Notes: generated from the letters alone by a model not told the origin. 64,000 nucleotides of DNA from Companilactobacillus tucceti DSM 20183 (GCF_001434665.1 NZ_AZDG01000001.1:62001-126000); one strand, 5' to 3'. Positions 16,928 to 26,971 are shown, counted from the stretch's first letter. Made by a program: numbers and translations.

Positions 16928-16937
16928 TTTTAAAATT

Positions 16938-16979
16938 CCTTCACTGATTGTCTAAATGATAATTGTGAGGGTTTTTTAT
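16938..16979 (+). terminator. Terminator between rpoZ and priA
   Basis: CCTTCAC (16938-16944) pairs with GTGAGGG (16965-16971). An inner ATTGTC/GATAAT stem extends the hairpin and TTTTTT follows. priA starts 25 bases later, so some read-through is likely. Confidence 0.7.
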
Positions 16980-17003
16980 TTATTGTGTAGGTGATTTATT
17001 TAT

Positions 17004-19409
17004 ATGACAGTTGCAGAAGTTATTGTGGATGTTCCAACAATGCAAACTAATCGTCCTTTTGAATATGATGTCCCAAGCAGCTTGTCAGAGGTTGTTGAGC
17101 CAGGGATGCGAGTTGAAGTCCCATTTGGACGTGGCAAGCGTAAAATTCAAGGATTTGTAATGAAGCTAAAGGATACTAGTAGTTTTAAAGGTAAGTTAAA
17201 GCCGATTGATCGAGTTATTGATCTTCGGCCTGTTTTGTCGGATGAAATGTTGGATTTATCATCTTGGCTTGCTGATAGAACTTATTCTTTTCAAATATCA
17301 TGTCTACAAACTATGTTACCAAGTGTTATGAGAGCAAAATATCATCAAATCGTCAAACCTGTTGATGTTGAAGATAAAGAAGTTGAACAGTTATTTCAAG
17401 GACAAGATAGTATAGAAGTAACAAGTCAAATGAGTGATGAAACAATAAATTTGATCAATCGGCTTAAGAAAAATAATAAAATTGAAATTGAATATACTGT
17501 TGAAAATAAAGCTAATCAACTTAAACGACAGGCGATAACTACAACATTAAATACTATTCAATTAAGAGAAAAACGCAGTGAATTACGTTCCAATGCAAAA
17601 GCTCAGTTGAAATTAATAAATTTTATAATAGACAATTTAAATAATATGCCTATTGAACTAAGTGATTTAACTAAAGTAGGAGTCAATCGTGCAGCAATCA
17701 AAACTGCTGAGAAGAATAACATTCTATCTATTATAGAGGTTACAAAGAGACGAAAGCCGGTTGGTATAACTCCAGATAAAACAACTAAGATGCATTTATC
17801 AAAAGAACAGGCTCAAGCCGTTGAACAAATTAATCAGGCAATTGATAACGCAAAAAACGAGACCTTTTTAATAGAAGGTGTAACTGGAAGTGGGAAAACT
17901 GAGGTTTACCTACAAACTATTGACCGCGCTATAAATGAAAATAAAACTGCTTTAATGTTGGTACCTGAAATATCTTTAACTCCACAAATGGTAAATCGTG
18001 TAACAGGACGCTTTGGTAATAAGGTCGCTGTTTTACATAGTGGTTTGTCAAGTGGTGAACGGTATGACGAATGGACTAGAATTGAGAATGGTAGTGTTCA
18101 AGTTGTTGTAGGTGCTCGTAGTGCTGTATTTGCACCATTAAAGAATATTGGTTTGATAATAATTGATGAAGAACATGAAGCTAGCTATAAGCAAGATGAT
18201 AATCCAAGATATCATGCTAGAGACGTTGCTTTATGGAGAGCTAAAAGACATAAGTGTCCTGTTGTTTTGGGAAGTGCAACACCTAGCTTAGAGTCACGAG
18301 CTAGAGCCCAAAAGGGTGTTTATAAGTTAATCAGAATGAAAGAAAGAATAAATAAGCAACCTTTGCCGCACGTTCAAATCGTTGATATGCGTGATACTGA
18401 AAATTCAGCCGCCAAAGGTGACTTGTCACCATTATTGCAGGATAAGCTGTGGCGAGTGTTAAAGAGGAAAGAGCAGGCAATTATTTTACTAAATCGTCGT
18501 GGGTATTCTTCGTTCATGATGTGTAGAGAATGTGGTTTTGTTTTGAAGTGTCCTAATTGTGATGTTTCTCTGACTTATCATAAAGATCTGGGTAAAATGA
18601 AATGCCATTATTGTGGTCATGAAGAAAATGTACCTCAAATATGTCCTCAATGTCATAGTAAAAAGATTGGCTTTTATGGTACAGGTACTCAAAATATAGA
18701 ACGTCAGTTAAATGAATTATTTCCAGATGCTAGAGTATTAAGAATGGATGTTGACACGACCCGTAGAAAAGGTGCTCATGCAAAAATTCTAAAACAATTT
18801 GGAGATCGAAAAGCTGATATTTTATTGGGAACACAGATGATCGCTAAAGGCTTGGATTTTCCAGATGTTACACTCGTTGGCATAGTAAATGCTGATACTA
18901 CATTGAGTCTTTCTGATTATCGAGCTAGTGAAAGGACATTCCAATTATTGACCCAAGCTAGCGGGCGAGCAGGTAGAGCTGATAAATCAGGTAATGTTAT
19001 TATTCAAACTTTTAATCCAGATCATTATGCAATTAAGGATGCAGCCGTTCAAGATTATGAAACTTTTTATAATCAAGAGATGTATTTGCGCCATCAGGCC
19101 AATTACACTCCATATTACTTCACTACCTTGATTAGTATTTCTCATAAAGACGAAGGCCAAACTTTGAAACAAGCATACTGGTTAAAAAAACAATTGAGTA
19201 CAGTTTTATCAAATAATTCAATTTTATTAGGCCCAAGTCCAACGATGATTTCTAGAAAACAAAATAAGTATTATTATCAAATTATTGTAAAATATAAACA
19301 TGAGCCAAAATTACATCAAAAATTACTTGATATTTTAAATGATACACAAGCTGATACAAAAAAAGGCTTCACTATCGCTATTGATAATGAGCCGCAACAT
19401 ATTGATTAA
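17004..19409 (+). CDS. priA: Primosomal protein N', replication restart helicase
   Basis: PriA recognises stalled forks and loads the replicative helicase. Its 801 residues contain the N-terminal DNA-binding domain, the Walker A segment EGVTGSGKTEVYL, the DEEH box IIIDEEHEASYK, and GSATPSLE. A zinc-binding region holds paired cysteines (CRECG, CPNC, CHYCG, CPQC). Helicase motifs VI and thereabouts are in QASGRAGRADKSG. The ATG at 17004 follows AGGTGATTTATTT. All expected motifs are intact. Confidence 0.97.
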   Translation: MTVAEVIVDVPTMQTNRPFEYDVPSSLSEVVEPGMRVEVPFGRGKRKIQGFVMKLKDTSSFKGKLKPIDRVIDLRPVLSDEMLDLSSWLADRTYSFQISCLQTMLPSVMRAKYHQIVKPVDVEDKEVEQLFQGQDSIEVTSQMSDETINLINRLKKNNKIEIEYTVENKANQLKRQAITTTLNTIQLREKRSELRSNAKAQLKLINFIIDNLNNMPIELSDLTKVGVNRAAIKTAEKNNILSIIEVTKRRKPVGITPDKTTKMHLSKEQAQAVEQINQAIDNAKNETFLIEGVTGSGKTEVYLQTIDRAINENKTALMLVPEISLTPQMVNRVTGRFGNKVAVLHSGLSSGERYDEWTRIENGSVQVVVGARSAVFAPLKNIGLIIIDEEHEASYKQDDNPRYHARDVALWRAKRHKCPVVLGSATPSLESRARAQKGVYKLIRMKERINKQPLPHVQIVDMRDTENSAAKGDLSPLLQDKLWRVLKRKEQAIILLNRRGYSSFMMCRECGFVLKCPNCDVSLTYHKDLGKMKCHYCGHEENVPQICPQCHSKKIGFYGTGTQNIERQLNELFPDARVLRMDVDTTRRKGAHAKILKQFGDRKADILLGTQMIAKGLDFPDVTLVGIVNADTTLSLSDYRASERTFQLLTQASGRAGRADKSGNVIIQTFNPDHYAIKDAAVQDYETFYNQEMYLRHQANYTPYYFTTLISISHKDEGQTLKQAYWLKKQLSTVLSNNSILLGPSPTMISRKQNKYYYQIIVKYKHEPKLHQKLLDILNDTQADTKKGFTIAIDNEPQHID

Positions 19410-19422
19410 GGAGAACTATTAA

Positions 19423-20379
19423 ATGACAAGCGTAATATTTTTAGGAACACCTGATTTTTCCGCAACTGTATTAAATGGACTTTTGAAAGCAAACTATGAT
19501 ATTAAAGCAATCGTGACTCAACCAGATAAACCTGTTGGTAGAAAGCAAAAACTTCAAAAAAGTCCGGTAAAACTTATTGCCGAACAAGAAAATATTAAAC
19601 TTTATCAACCAGCTAAGCTTTCTGGAAGTGAAGAAGTTGAAGAACTAAAGGCTTTAAATGTAGATTTAATTATTACAGCTGCATTTGGTCAATTTTTGCC
19701 TACATCATTTTTAAATTCAGCAAAAGTTGCGGCAATTAATGTTCATGGATCATTACTGCCTAAGTATCGTGGTGGAGCGCCTATTCAATGGTCAATTATG
19801 AATGGTGACAAAGAAACTGGTATTACCATTATGTATATGGTTAAAGCTATGGATGCTGGAGACATTATTAGTCAAGTTAAAGTTCCAATCACATTGGACG
19901 ATGATAATGGTTCTGTCTTTGACAAAATGGCAATCGCTGGTCGTGACTTGTTGATAGAAACTATTCCTCATATTTTAGATGATACAATTAAGCCTATTAA
20001 ACAAGATGAAGATAAGGTTGTATTTTCACCAAATATTTCTAAAGAACAAGAGAAGTTAGATTTTAATCAATCAGCTGAACAAATATTTAACCATATAAGA
20101 GCACTAAGTCCCGAACCTGGTGCATGGGAAATGTTCAATGGACAAAGAACTAAGTTTTATAAGAGTGAAGTTGTCGATATTGATACAGATCAATCAGCAG
20201 GAACAGTTTATGAAACTGGCAAAAGGAAATTGGTTATTGTTGCTGGTGATAAAAAGGGTCTTTCAATCAAGAAGATTCAACCAGCTGGTAAAAAAGTTAT
20301 GGATATCGCCAATTATATGAATGGTTTAGGAAATAATTTAAAAAAGGGACAAGTAGTGGTTAATACAAATGAAAAATAA
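19423..20379 (+). CDS. fmt: Methionyl-tRNA formyltransferase
   Basis: Fmt formylates initiator Met-tRNA with 10-formyl-THF. The N-terminal Rossmann part begins SVIFLGTPDFSATVL, and the catalytic region INVHGSLLPKYRGGAPIQWSIMNGDKETGI contains the Asn, His and later Asp (MDAGDII) of the family. The C-terminal OB domain ends the 318-residue protein. GGAGAACTATTAA precedes the ATG. It overlaps rsmB by 11 bp. def is not adjacent, unlike in some Firmicutes. Confidence 0.97.
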   Translation: MTSVIFLGTPDFSATVLNGLLKANYDIKAIVTQPDKPVGRKQKLQKSPVKLIAEQENIKLYQPAKLSGSEEVEELKALNVDLIITAAFGQFLPTSFLNSAKVAAINVHGSLLPKYRGGAPIQWSIMNGDKETGITIMYMVKAMDAGDIISQVKVPITLDDDNGSVFDKMAIAGRDLLIETIPHILDDTIKPIKQDEDKVVFSPNISKEQEKLDFNQSAEQIFNHIRALSPEPGAWEMFNGQRTKFYKSEVVDIDTDQSAGTVYETGKRKLVIVAGDKKGLSIKKIQPAGKKVMDIANYMNGLGNNLKKGQVVVNTNEK

Positions 20380-21679
20380 TCCTCGTGCGGTATCAGTTGA
20401 AGCATTGACACGTATTTTGCAAAATAAGGCATATTCAAATATCGAAATAAATAATCTATTAAAGCGATCGGATCTGTCGAATGCTGATTCAAGATTAATG
20501 ACTAATATTGTTTATGGTGTTTTGCAAAATATGTATGTACTTGAATATCAATTAGGACCTTATATTAAGGGTAAAAAAATAAAGCCTTGGATCATGAATT
20601 TGTTGATGACTGCTATTTATCAAATGCATTATTTAGATAAAATTCCAGATCATGCAGTTTTGAATGAATCTACTGAAATTGCTAAACAAAATGGAAGTAT
20701 CGGTCTGTCTAAATTAGTTACAGGTGTTTTGAGAAATTACCAACGTAACGGTTTTAGAGAGTTGCCAACTGGTCAAGGTGAAAAAGATCTAAGTATTCGT
20801 TACAGTACGCCACTTTGGTTAGTAAAACTATTGATAAAACAGCAAGGAATTAATAAAGCTGTGGAAGTTTTGGAGTCTATAAATCAACCCTCACATGTGT
20901 CTATTAGAGTTAATACTAATAAAATAAGCGTTTCTGATTTAAAGGAACGTCTCGAAGATCAAGGATTCGAAATCAAGAATAGTCACATTTCTCCAGTTGG
21001 ACTGGTCTTAAATAGTGGTAGTTTGTTTGATACAGATGAATTTAATGATGGACTATTTACAATTCAAGATGAAAGCTCAATGCTTGTTGCTCCTGCTTTG
21101 GATTTAAAACCAGATGATTTGGTTTTGGATACTTGTGCAGCACCAGGCGGAAAAACAACTCATATTGCTAGTTATTTAAAGAAGGGTCATGTTACTGCTC
21201 TGGATATTCATGAGCGTAAAACAAAATTAATTCGTGAAAATGGTCAGAGACTGGGATATAAGGATATAATACAGACGAAAGCTATGGACGCTAGAAATGC
21301 GAAAGACCATTTTCCAGCCCAAAGCTTTGATAAGATTCTTGTAGATGCTCCATGTTCTGGACTCGGCTTGATAAGAAGAAAGCCAGAGTTGCGCTATTTT
21401 AGAGAATTTGAGGATCTAATGAACTTGCAAAAGATTCAACTAGATATCCTAGATAGTATTAGTGATTTGTTAAAAGTAGATGGTAGATTAGTTTTTAGTA
21501 CCTGTACTTTTGATGATGAAGAAAATGAAGCGGTTGTTGCTGAATTTTTAAAAAATCACGAAAACTATGAATTGACACCAATAAAAAATGATCTTTCAAA
21601 TGAAGATACTATAAAATTATTCCCAAGTGACTATTTCACCGATGGATTCTTTATAGCAGCTTTTAGGCGAAAAAAATAA
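20369..21679 (+). CDS. rsmB: 16S rRNA (cytosine-967 C5)-methyltransferase
   Basis: RsmB (Sun/Fmu) methylates C967 of 16S rRNA. An N-terminal NusB-like domain (about residues 5-130) is followed by the SAM domain with LDTCAAPGGKTTHIA, the PC motif VDAPCSGLG and the second catalytic cysteine in FSTCTFDDEENE. The length of 436 residues is normal. The start overlaps the end of fmt. stp follows 10 bases after the stop. Confidence 0.96.
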   Translation: MKNNPRAVSVEALTRILQNKAYSNIEINNLLKRSDLSNADSRLMTNIVYGVLQNMYVLEYQLGPYIKGKKIKPWIMNLLMTAIYQMHYLDKIPDHAVLNESTEIAKQNGSIGLSKLVTGVLRNYQRNGFRELPTGQGEKDLSIRYSTPLWLVKLLIKQQGINKAVEVLESINQPSHVSIRVNTNKISVSDLKERLEDQGFEIKNSHISPVGLVLNSGSLFDTDEFNDGLFTIQDESSMLVAPALDLKPDDLVLDTCAAPGGKTTHIASYLKKGHVTALDIHERKTKLIRENGQRLGYKDIIQTKAMDARNAKDHFPAQSFDKILVDAPCSGLGLIRRKPELRYFREFEDLMNLQKIQLDILDSISDLLKVDGRLVFSTCTFDDEENEAVVAEFLKNHENYELTPIKNDLSNEDTIKLFPSDYFTDGFFIAAFRRKK

Positions 21680-21689
21680 TGAGGTAAAG

Positions 21690-22439
21690 TTGGATATGGA
21701 TTACGCGTTATTGACCGACGTCGGTAAATTAAGAAAAAATAATCAAGATTATGTAAATGTATTTAAAAATAAAAAAGGTGTTATTTTCGGTATCGTCGCT
21801 GATGGTATGGGAGGACACCGTGGTGGGGATGTTGCCTCTGATATGGCAGTTTCTCACTTGGGACACACCTTTGAACAATCAAATATTGATGAATTAGACG
21901 ATCTGCGCGAATGGATCATTAAAGAAATCAGTAAAGAAAACGATCGAATTGTTTCTGTTTCAAATCAATTTGATGATCTAAATGGTATGGGAACAACTAT
22001 GGTCGGTGTTTTCTTCTCTGGTAAAACAATGATGGTGGTAAATGTTGGCGACTCACGTTGTTATATTTATCATAAGAAGAAATTAGAACAACTTAGTGTG
22101 GATCATTCATTAGTACATGAATTGTTGGAAACTGGACAAATTAGTCCAGAGGAAGCTGAAAATCATCCGCAAAAAAATATAATTACTCAAACATTGGGTG
22201 TTTCTCAAACAGTGCAACCCCGTATTAAAAATTTTGACCTTGTTGATGATGCTATTATTCTTTTATGTACTGACGGTCTCACTAATATGGTTTCAGAAGA
22301 TGAAATGAAGAAAGTTTTAGGTGAGAAGATTAGTTTAGATGCTAAATGCCATATCTTAATTGATAAAGCTAATCAAGCCGGTGGAAGAGATAATATCACC
22401 GCATTACTTTTTGCCTCAGGAAATGGAGGTATTAAGTAA
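21690..22439 (+). CDS. stp: PP2C-type Ser/Thr protein phosphatase
   Basis: Stp/PrpC removes phosphates placed by the adjacent kinase PknB. The metal-binding motifs are clear: TDVGKLRKNNQD, VADGMGGHRGGDVAS, VVNVGDSRCYI, LLCTDGLTNM and GGRDNITALL. The start may be the TTG at 21690, five bases after GAGG, or the ATG two codons later at 21696. The stop is immediately followed by the pknB ATG. The phosphatase-kinase pair acts on cell-wall and division proteins in Firmicutes. Confidence 0.95.
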   Translation: MDMDYALLTDVGKLRKNNQDYVNVFKNKKGVIFGIVADGMGGHRGGDVASDMAVSHLGHTFEQSNIDELDDLREWIIKEISKENDRIVSVSNQFDDLNGMGTTMVGVFFSGKTMMVVNVGDSRCYIYHKKKLEQLSVDHSLVHELLETGQISPEEAENHPQKNIITQTLGVSQTVQPRIKNFDLVDDAIILLCTDGLTNMVSEDEMKKVLGEKISLDAKCHILIDKANQAGGRDNITALLFASGNGGIK

Positions 22440-24386
22440 ATGGACAAAGGTTACCTTGTTGGTGGCCGTTATGAGATCTTAGGTACGCTTGGCGAAGGCG
22501 GAATGGCTAATGTGTATTTAGCAAAAGATATAAGACTCAACAGAAAAGTTGCTGTTAAGGCTTTAAGATATGATCTTCAAGATGACGAATCAGTTAAAAG
22601 AAGATTCGGACGTGAAGCTAAAGCTACCAGTGGTCTTTCAAGCCCTAATATTGTTAATGTTTTAGACGTTGGCAATGATAATGGGATTCAATTTATCGTA
22701 ATTGAATATGTTGACGGCCCTAATTTAAAAAGATATTTAAAAACTCACTTTCCAATTCCATATCATGAAGTCGTTGATATAATGGAACAAATTTGTTCAG
22801 CAGTTACAACTGCGCATGAACATGGAATTATTCATCGTGATTTAAAACCGGAAAACATTTTAGTTGATGATTCTAAGGATCCAATACAAGTAAAGGTTTC
22901 AGATTTTGGAATCGCACTTGCACTAAGTGACCAATCGATCACAAGAACTAATTCACTTTTGGGATCAGTACACTATATGTCTCCAGAACAGATTCGTGGT
23001 AAATCTGCGACAGTTTTATCTGATATTTATGCTCTTGGAATTATTTTGTTTGAATTATTAACGAAACATGTTCCATTTACTGGAGATACAGCTGTATCTG
23101 TTGCTCTTAAGCATTCTAAAGAAGATATTCCTGATTTACATGCAATTGATCACAATATTCCTCAGCCTCTTGAAAACGTTGTTTTGAGAGCCACAGCAAA
23201 AGATCCTGAAGAACGTTATCAAACAGTTAGAGAAATGTGTGAAGATATTGATACTTGTCTTTTGCCAGAGCGTGCTAGTGAACCTAAATTTGTACCGATA
23301 TCTCATAATGACCTTGAAGAAACAAAAGTTATGCAGCCTCTTCGTGAAGATGATCAAGATAAGTCTGCTAATAAAAAGAAAAGTAAACGTAATAAGATAA
23401 TTTGGATGTCATTGATTCCTTTGTTGCTACTATTATTTTTGATATTTGCAATTGTAAGAGGTAGTGCAGAGACGTCTGTTCCTGATTTGAGTAACTTAAC
23501 TATTAAACAGGCTACAGTAATGTTAAAGGGATCTAATCTTCAAGTTGGATCCATTTCAAAAGAAAACGATGACGATGTGATTGCTGGACATGTTATTAAG
23601 TCAATTCCGGCAAAAGGGCTCAAACTGAAGAATAATGCTAAAGTTAATTTGGTTGTCAGTTTGGGTGCAAGATATTACAAGATGCCAAAAGTAACCGGTA
23701 AACAGTATGATGAAGTGTCTGACGGCTTGAAGAAGCGAGGATTTACTATTCATCTGAAATATAAAGAAACAAATGAATATTCTGCTGGTGTGGTTATGAA
23801 GCAGAGTATAAAAGCTGGTAGTAAAGTAGTTGCAAAAAAGAAACGTCTAGTTTTGACTATTGCTAAAACACCTACTGTTAAAAAGAAGACATACAAAGTA
23901 CGTGATTTAACGGGATACAATTTAAAGAGCATTCAAGATTATGCAGATGAGATCGATGCTGTACTTGATGTTACTTATCAATATTCAGATACAGTCACAT
24001 CAGGTATGTTGATATCTCAAAATCCTTCAGCAGGAAGCAGTATTAGTCAAGGTGCAACTTTAACAGTCGTTATGTCCAAAGGAAAAGAAGAAAGTGATAG
24101 TAATTCTTCGGATTCAGATAAGGACAATGATAATAACAATGATTCTGGAACAAAGACTGTTACAAAAGAAGTAAGCATACCATATGATGATGGTGGCGGA
24201 ACTTCTAATTCAGTTACAATTTATATTGGTGATGCTAACCATAATATTAGCAATCCTTATAAGACAATGACGATAACACAGACAACACCAGTAACATTAA
24301 GTTTTAATTTAAAGAGTGGTCAAACAGGTACATACAATATCGTTAGAGACAATCAAACGGTCGTGACCGGCTCAGTAAGCGGGTAG
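22440..24386 (+). CDS. pknB: PASTA-domain Ser/Thr protein kinase
   Basis: This membrane kinase (PknB/PrkC/StkP family) senses cell-wall material through extracellular PASTA repeats. The cytoplasmic kinase domain has the glycine loop LGEGGMANVYLA, Lys40, HRD at 132-134 with LKPEN, DFG at 155-157 and the activation-loop SITRTNSLLGSVHYMSPEQ. A basic stretch precedes one membrane helix (WMSLIPLLLLLFLIFAIV, near residue 325). Three PASTA repeats follow, starting VPDLSN, MPKVTG and VRDLTG. After these comes a Ser/Asp/Asn-rich linker and an extra C-terminal beta-rich segment of about 80 residues that is not PASTA. It is co-transcribed with stp and rsgA. Confidence 0.97.
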   Translation: MDKGYLVGGRYEILGTLGEGGMANVYLAKDIRLNRKVAVKALRYDLQDDESVKRRFGREAKATSGLSSPNIVNVLDVGNDNGIQFIVIEYVDGPNLKRYLKTHFPIPYHEVVDIMEQICSAVTTAHEHGIIHRDLKPENILVDDSKDPIQVKVSDFGIALALSDQSITRTNSLLGSVHYMSPEQIRGKSATVLSDIYALGIILFELLTKHVPFTGDTAVSVALKHSKEDIPDLHAIDHNIPQPLENVVLRATAKDPEERYQTVREMCEDIDTCLLPERASEPKFVPISHNDLEETKVMQPLREDDQDKSANKKKSKRNKIIWMSLIPLLLLLFLIFAIVRGSAETSVPDLSNLTIKQATVMLKGSNLQVGSISKENDDDVIAGHVIKSIPAKGLKLKNNAKVNLVVSLGARYYKMPKVTGKQYDEVSDGLKKRGFTIHLKYKETNEYSAGVVMKQSIKAGSKVVAKKKRLVLTIAKTPTVKKKTYKVRDLTGYNLKSIQDYADEIDAVLDVTYQYSDTVTSGMLISQNPSAGSSISQGATLTVVMSKGKEESDSNSSDSDKDNDNNNDSGTKTVTKEVSIPYDDGGGTSNSVTIYIGDANHNISNPYKTMTITQTTPVTLSFNLKSGQTGTYNIVRDNQTVVTGSVSG

Positions 24387-24389
24387 TGA

Positions 24390-25280
24390 ATGAAAAGAGA
24401 AGGAAGAATTATTAAATCGATCAGCGGATTTTATGATGTTTTAGACCATGAAAGCCATGAATTGATAAGAACTAGAGCACGAGGCAATTTTAGAAAGAGA
24501 AAAATCAAACCAATTGTTGGAGATATGGTTACATATGAGGCCAGCGGCGATCTTGGTTATATTCTGGAAATTGAAGATCGTGAAAATAGTTTAGTTCGTC
24601 CTCCAATAGCAAATATTGATCAGGCAATTGTAGTTACTTCATCAGTTGAACCTAACTTTTCAAGTAATTTACTGGATAAGATTTTGGTTAATATTGAGCA
24701 TAATGATATTGAACCTTTAATTTATCTAACTAAAACTGATTTGTTAGATGACGAACACTATAACGAACTTAAGATGACTTTGAATGGTTATCGTGAAGCT
24801 TCATATACCGTGTTTGATGGTCGAGACAGCTATAGTAGAGAACAAGTTAATGATTTAATGAAACATTTTTCAGATAAAGTTACTGTATTTACTGGTCAGT
24901 CAGGAGCTGGAAAGTCAACGTTATTGAATCATATTGATCCAGAACTAGGATTGGCAACTGCAGAGATATCTCAAACCTTGAATCGTGGGAAACATACGAC
25001 GCGACAAGTATCACTTTTTGATATAGAAGGTGGGTTAGTTGCAGATACCCCAGGTTTTTCCTCTTTAGAATTAATTGAAATCGATAAAGATGAATTACCA
25101 AATCTTTTCCCTGAGTTTGTTAAATATAGTAATGAATGTCAATTTCGTGGTTGTCACCATGTCAACGAGCCTAACTGTAAAGTTAAGGAAATGGTTGAGA
25201 ATGGTACAATAATGAAGAGTCGTTATGACAATTATTTATATTTTTTAAATGAAATAAATTCCTATAAGAAAAAATATTAA
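24390..25280 (+). CDS. rsgA: Small ribosomal subunit biogenesis GTPase RsgA
   Basis: RsgA is a circularly permuted GTPase that checks 30S maturation. In order the sequence shows an OB domain, the G4 motif TKTD, then G1 GQSGAGKST, G2 region RGKHTTRQV and G3 DTPGFSSLE. It ends with the zinc-binding segment NECQFRGCHHVNEPNCKV. The length of 296 residues is normal. The start lies three bases after the pknB stop. Confidence 0.96.
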   Translation: MKREGRIIKSISGFYDVLDHESHELIRTRARGNFRKRKIKPIVGDMVTYEASGDLGYILEIEDRENSLVRPPIANIDQAIVVTSSVEPNFSSNLLDKILVNIEHNDIEPLIYLTKTDLLDDEHYNELKMTLNGYREASYTVFDGRDSYSREQVNDLMKHFSDKVTVFTGQSGAGKSTLLNHIDPELGLATAEISQTLNRGKHTTRQVSLFDIEGGLVADTPGFSSLELIEIDKDELPNLFPEFVKYSNECQFRGCHHVNEPNCKVKEMVENGTIMKSRYDNYLYFLNEINSYKKKY

Positions 25281-25292
25281 GGAGTGTTTTGA

Positions 25293-25955
25293 ATGACAAA
25301 TAAGATAGCTCCATCAATTCTTTCTGCAGATATCATGAATCTGGAGAGGGATGTGAAGATGGCTGAAAATGCTGGTGCCGACCTATTTCATATTGACATC
25401 ATGGACGGACATTTTGTACCAAATATGTCTTTTAGTCCAAGTGTTGTTGAGGGTATGAATAGAGTTACTGACAAACCTCTAGATGTTCATTTGATGATCG
25501 ATAATCCTGAAGAATATATTAAACCAGTAGTAGAAGCTGGTACCGATACGGTCTTGGTTCATGCGGAAAGTACACATCACACATATAGATCAATTCAAAT
25601 GATCAAACAATTAGGTGCAAAAGCTGGAATTGTAGTTAATCCTGGTACAGCACTTGAAAATGTCAAAGAATTATTTCCAATTATTGACCAAATTTTAGTT
25701 ATGACAGTTAACCCTGGTTTTGGTGGACAAGAGTTCTTACCAGGTATGACCAAGAAAATTCAAAGATTGGATCAATTAAGACAAACATCAGCTACTAATG
25801 ATTTCCAAATTGAAGTTGATGGTGGAATTAATGATGAAACAATTACAAAATGTGCGGATGCCGGAGCAGATATTTTCGTTGCTGGTTCATATCTCTTTGG
25901 TAGTGATGATTTTGAGGGCAGAATCAATAAACTAAAGGACTTAGTAGAAGACTAA
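25293..25955 (+). CDS. rpe: Ribulose-phosphate 3-epimerase
   Basis: Rpe interconverts ribulose-5-P and xylulose-5-P. The TIM-barrel motifs are APSILSADIMNLE, FHIDIMDGHFVPNMSF, DVHLMIDNPEEYI, MTVNPGFGGQEF and EVDGGINDETI, with metal-binding His/Asp residues in place. GGAGTGTTTTGA precedes the ATG, and its stop overlaps the first base of thiN. Confidence 0.96.
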   Translation: MTNKIAPSILSADIMNLERDVKMAENAGADLFHIDIMDGHFVPNMSFSPSVVEGMNRVTDKPLDVHLMIDNPEEYIKPVVEAGTDTVLVHAESTHHTYRSIQMIKQLGAKAGIVVNPGTALENVKELFPIIDQILVMTVNPGFGGQEFLPGMTKKIQRLDQLRQTSATNDFQIEVDGGINDETITKCADAGADIFVAGSYLFGSDDFEGRINKLKDLVED

Positions 25956-26611
25956 TGAAACGAGTTAATATTTTATTAGGTGGTCCAAAAAGCGAATATC
26001 CTGAGGAAATGAATAGTATCAAAGCCATCCCTGGGCCTTGGGTTGGTGCAGATAGAGGAAATCTTTATTTGGTTCAAAATGGCGTGATCCCAGAGGTTGC
26101 TATTGGAGATTTTGATTCGATAAACAAAAAAGAACAAAAGTTTTTGAAAGATAATATTTCTAACTTTTACAAGTTTCCTCCAGAAAAGAATGATACCGAT
26201 TCTGAACTTTGCTTATTAGCAGCAAGAGAAAAATTTAACGCTCAAGAATACATCATTTATGGTGGTACAGGTGGTCGTATTGATCATTTCTTGGTTAACT
26301 TATTCTTACCATTTGATAAAAGATTCTTTGATTTTTACGATAAACTTTATTTCAAATCAGCTAATAATACTATTAGATTTTTTAAACCTGGTAGTTATAC
26401 GGTTTATCATGAGCACGGCATGAAATACATTGGATTTATTAATTTAGGTCCAGTTACCAGATTGAATTTGGTTAATGCAAAATATAAATTAAAAGATTAC
26501 AGTGCAGATCATCCAGTAAGTTGGGCAAGTAATGAATTTATTGGTGATTCAATTGATTTCAATTTTGGTAGCGGAGTGATTGCAGTCATTCAAAGTGCCG
26601 ATAAAAAATAG
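25955..26611 (+). CDS. thiN: Thiamine pyrophosphokinase
   Basis: ThiN transfers pyrophosphate from ATP to thiamine. Visible motifs are WVGADRGN, AIGDFDSINKKE, FPPEKNDTDSELCLL and IYGGTGGRIDHFL, and the beta-sandwich C-terminal thiamine-binding domain follows. The length of 218 residues is normal. It is the last gene of the long operon that begins near priA; a symmetric terminator follows. Confidence 0.95.
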   Translation: MKRVNILLGGPKSEYPEEMNSIKAIPGPWVGADRGNLYLVQNGVIPEVAIGDFDSINKKEQKFLKDNISNFYKFPPEKNDTDSELCLLAAREKFNAQEYIIYGGTGGRIDHFLVNLFLPFDKRFFDFYDKLYFKSANNTIRFFKPGSYTVYHEHGMKYIGFINLGPVTRLNLVNAKYKLKDYSADHPVSWASNEFIGDSIDFNFGSGVIAVIQSADKK

Positions 26612-26618
26612 ATAAAAT

Positions 26619-26654
26619 AAAAAGGACTAACGAAATTAATCGTTAGTCCTTTTT
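26619..26654. terminator. Bidirectional terminator between thiN and rpmB
   Basis: AAAAAGGACTAACG (26619-26632) pairs perfectly with its complement (26641-26654) around an eight-base loop, with A- and T-runs on both sides. It serves the convergent thiN and rpmB transcripts. Confidence 0.92.
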
Positions 26655-26666
26655 AGCATTTTAAAA

Positions 26667-26852
26667 TTATACGCGGGTAACTTTTCCTGATTTCAAAGCT
26701 CTAGCAGAAACCCAAACACGTTTAGGTTTACCATCAACCATGATGCGAACTTTTTGCAAGTTTGGCTTCCAAGAACGTTTTGATTGATTAAGAGCGTGAG
26801 AACGTTTGTTACCAAACACTGTCTTACGGCCTGTAATAATATCTTTTGCCAT
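26667..26852 (-). CDS. rpmB: 50S ribosomal protein L28
   Basis: The 61-residue basic protein begins [25 protein letters not shown] and contains [10 protein letters not shown], the usual L28 pattern. There are no zinc-binding cysteine pairs, so it is the zinc-independent form. AGGAGGTCGGTCCC precedes the ATG on the minus strand. It is monocistronic and divergent from the Asp23-family gene, a common Firmicutes arrangement. Confidence 0.97.
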   Translation of the reverse strand: MAKDIITGRKTVFGNKRSHALNQSKRSWKPNLQKVRIMVDGKPKRVWVSARALKSGKVTRV

Positions 26853-26902
26853 GGGACCGACCTCCTTTGGCTACATGTTTTCTTTTAAAATATCACCTGA
26901 CT

Positions 26903-26931
26903 AATTTACCATAACATTGCATTGAAAGCAA
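26903..26931 (-). promoter_or_regulatory. Probable rpmB promoter
   Basis: On the minus strand -35 TTGCTT (26931-26926) and -10 TAAATT (26908-26903) with 17 bp spacing; the -10 is a moderate match. Confidence 0.5.
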
Positions 26932-26971
26932 TAGAGTAATAATATTGGTCTTAAATCTTTAATTCAAAAAG

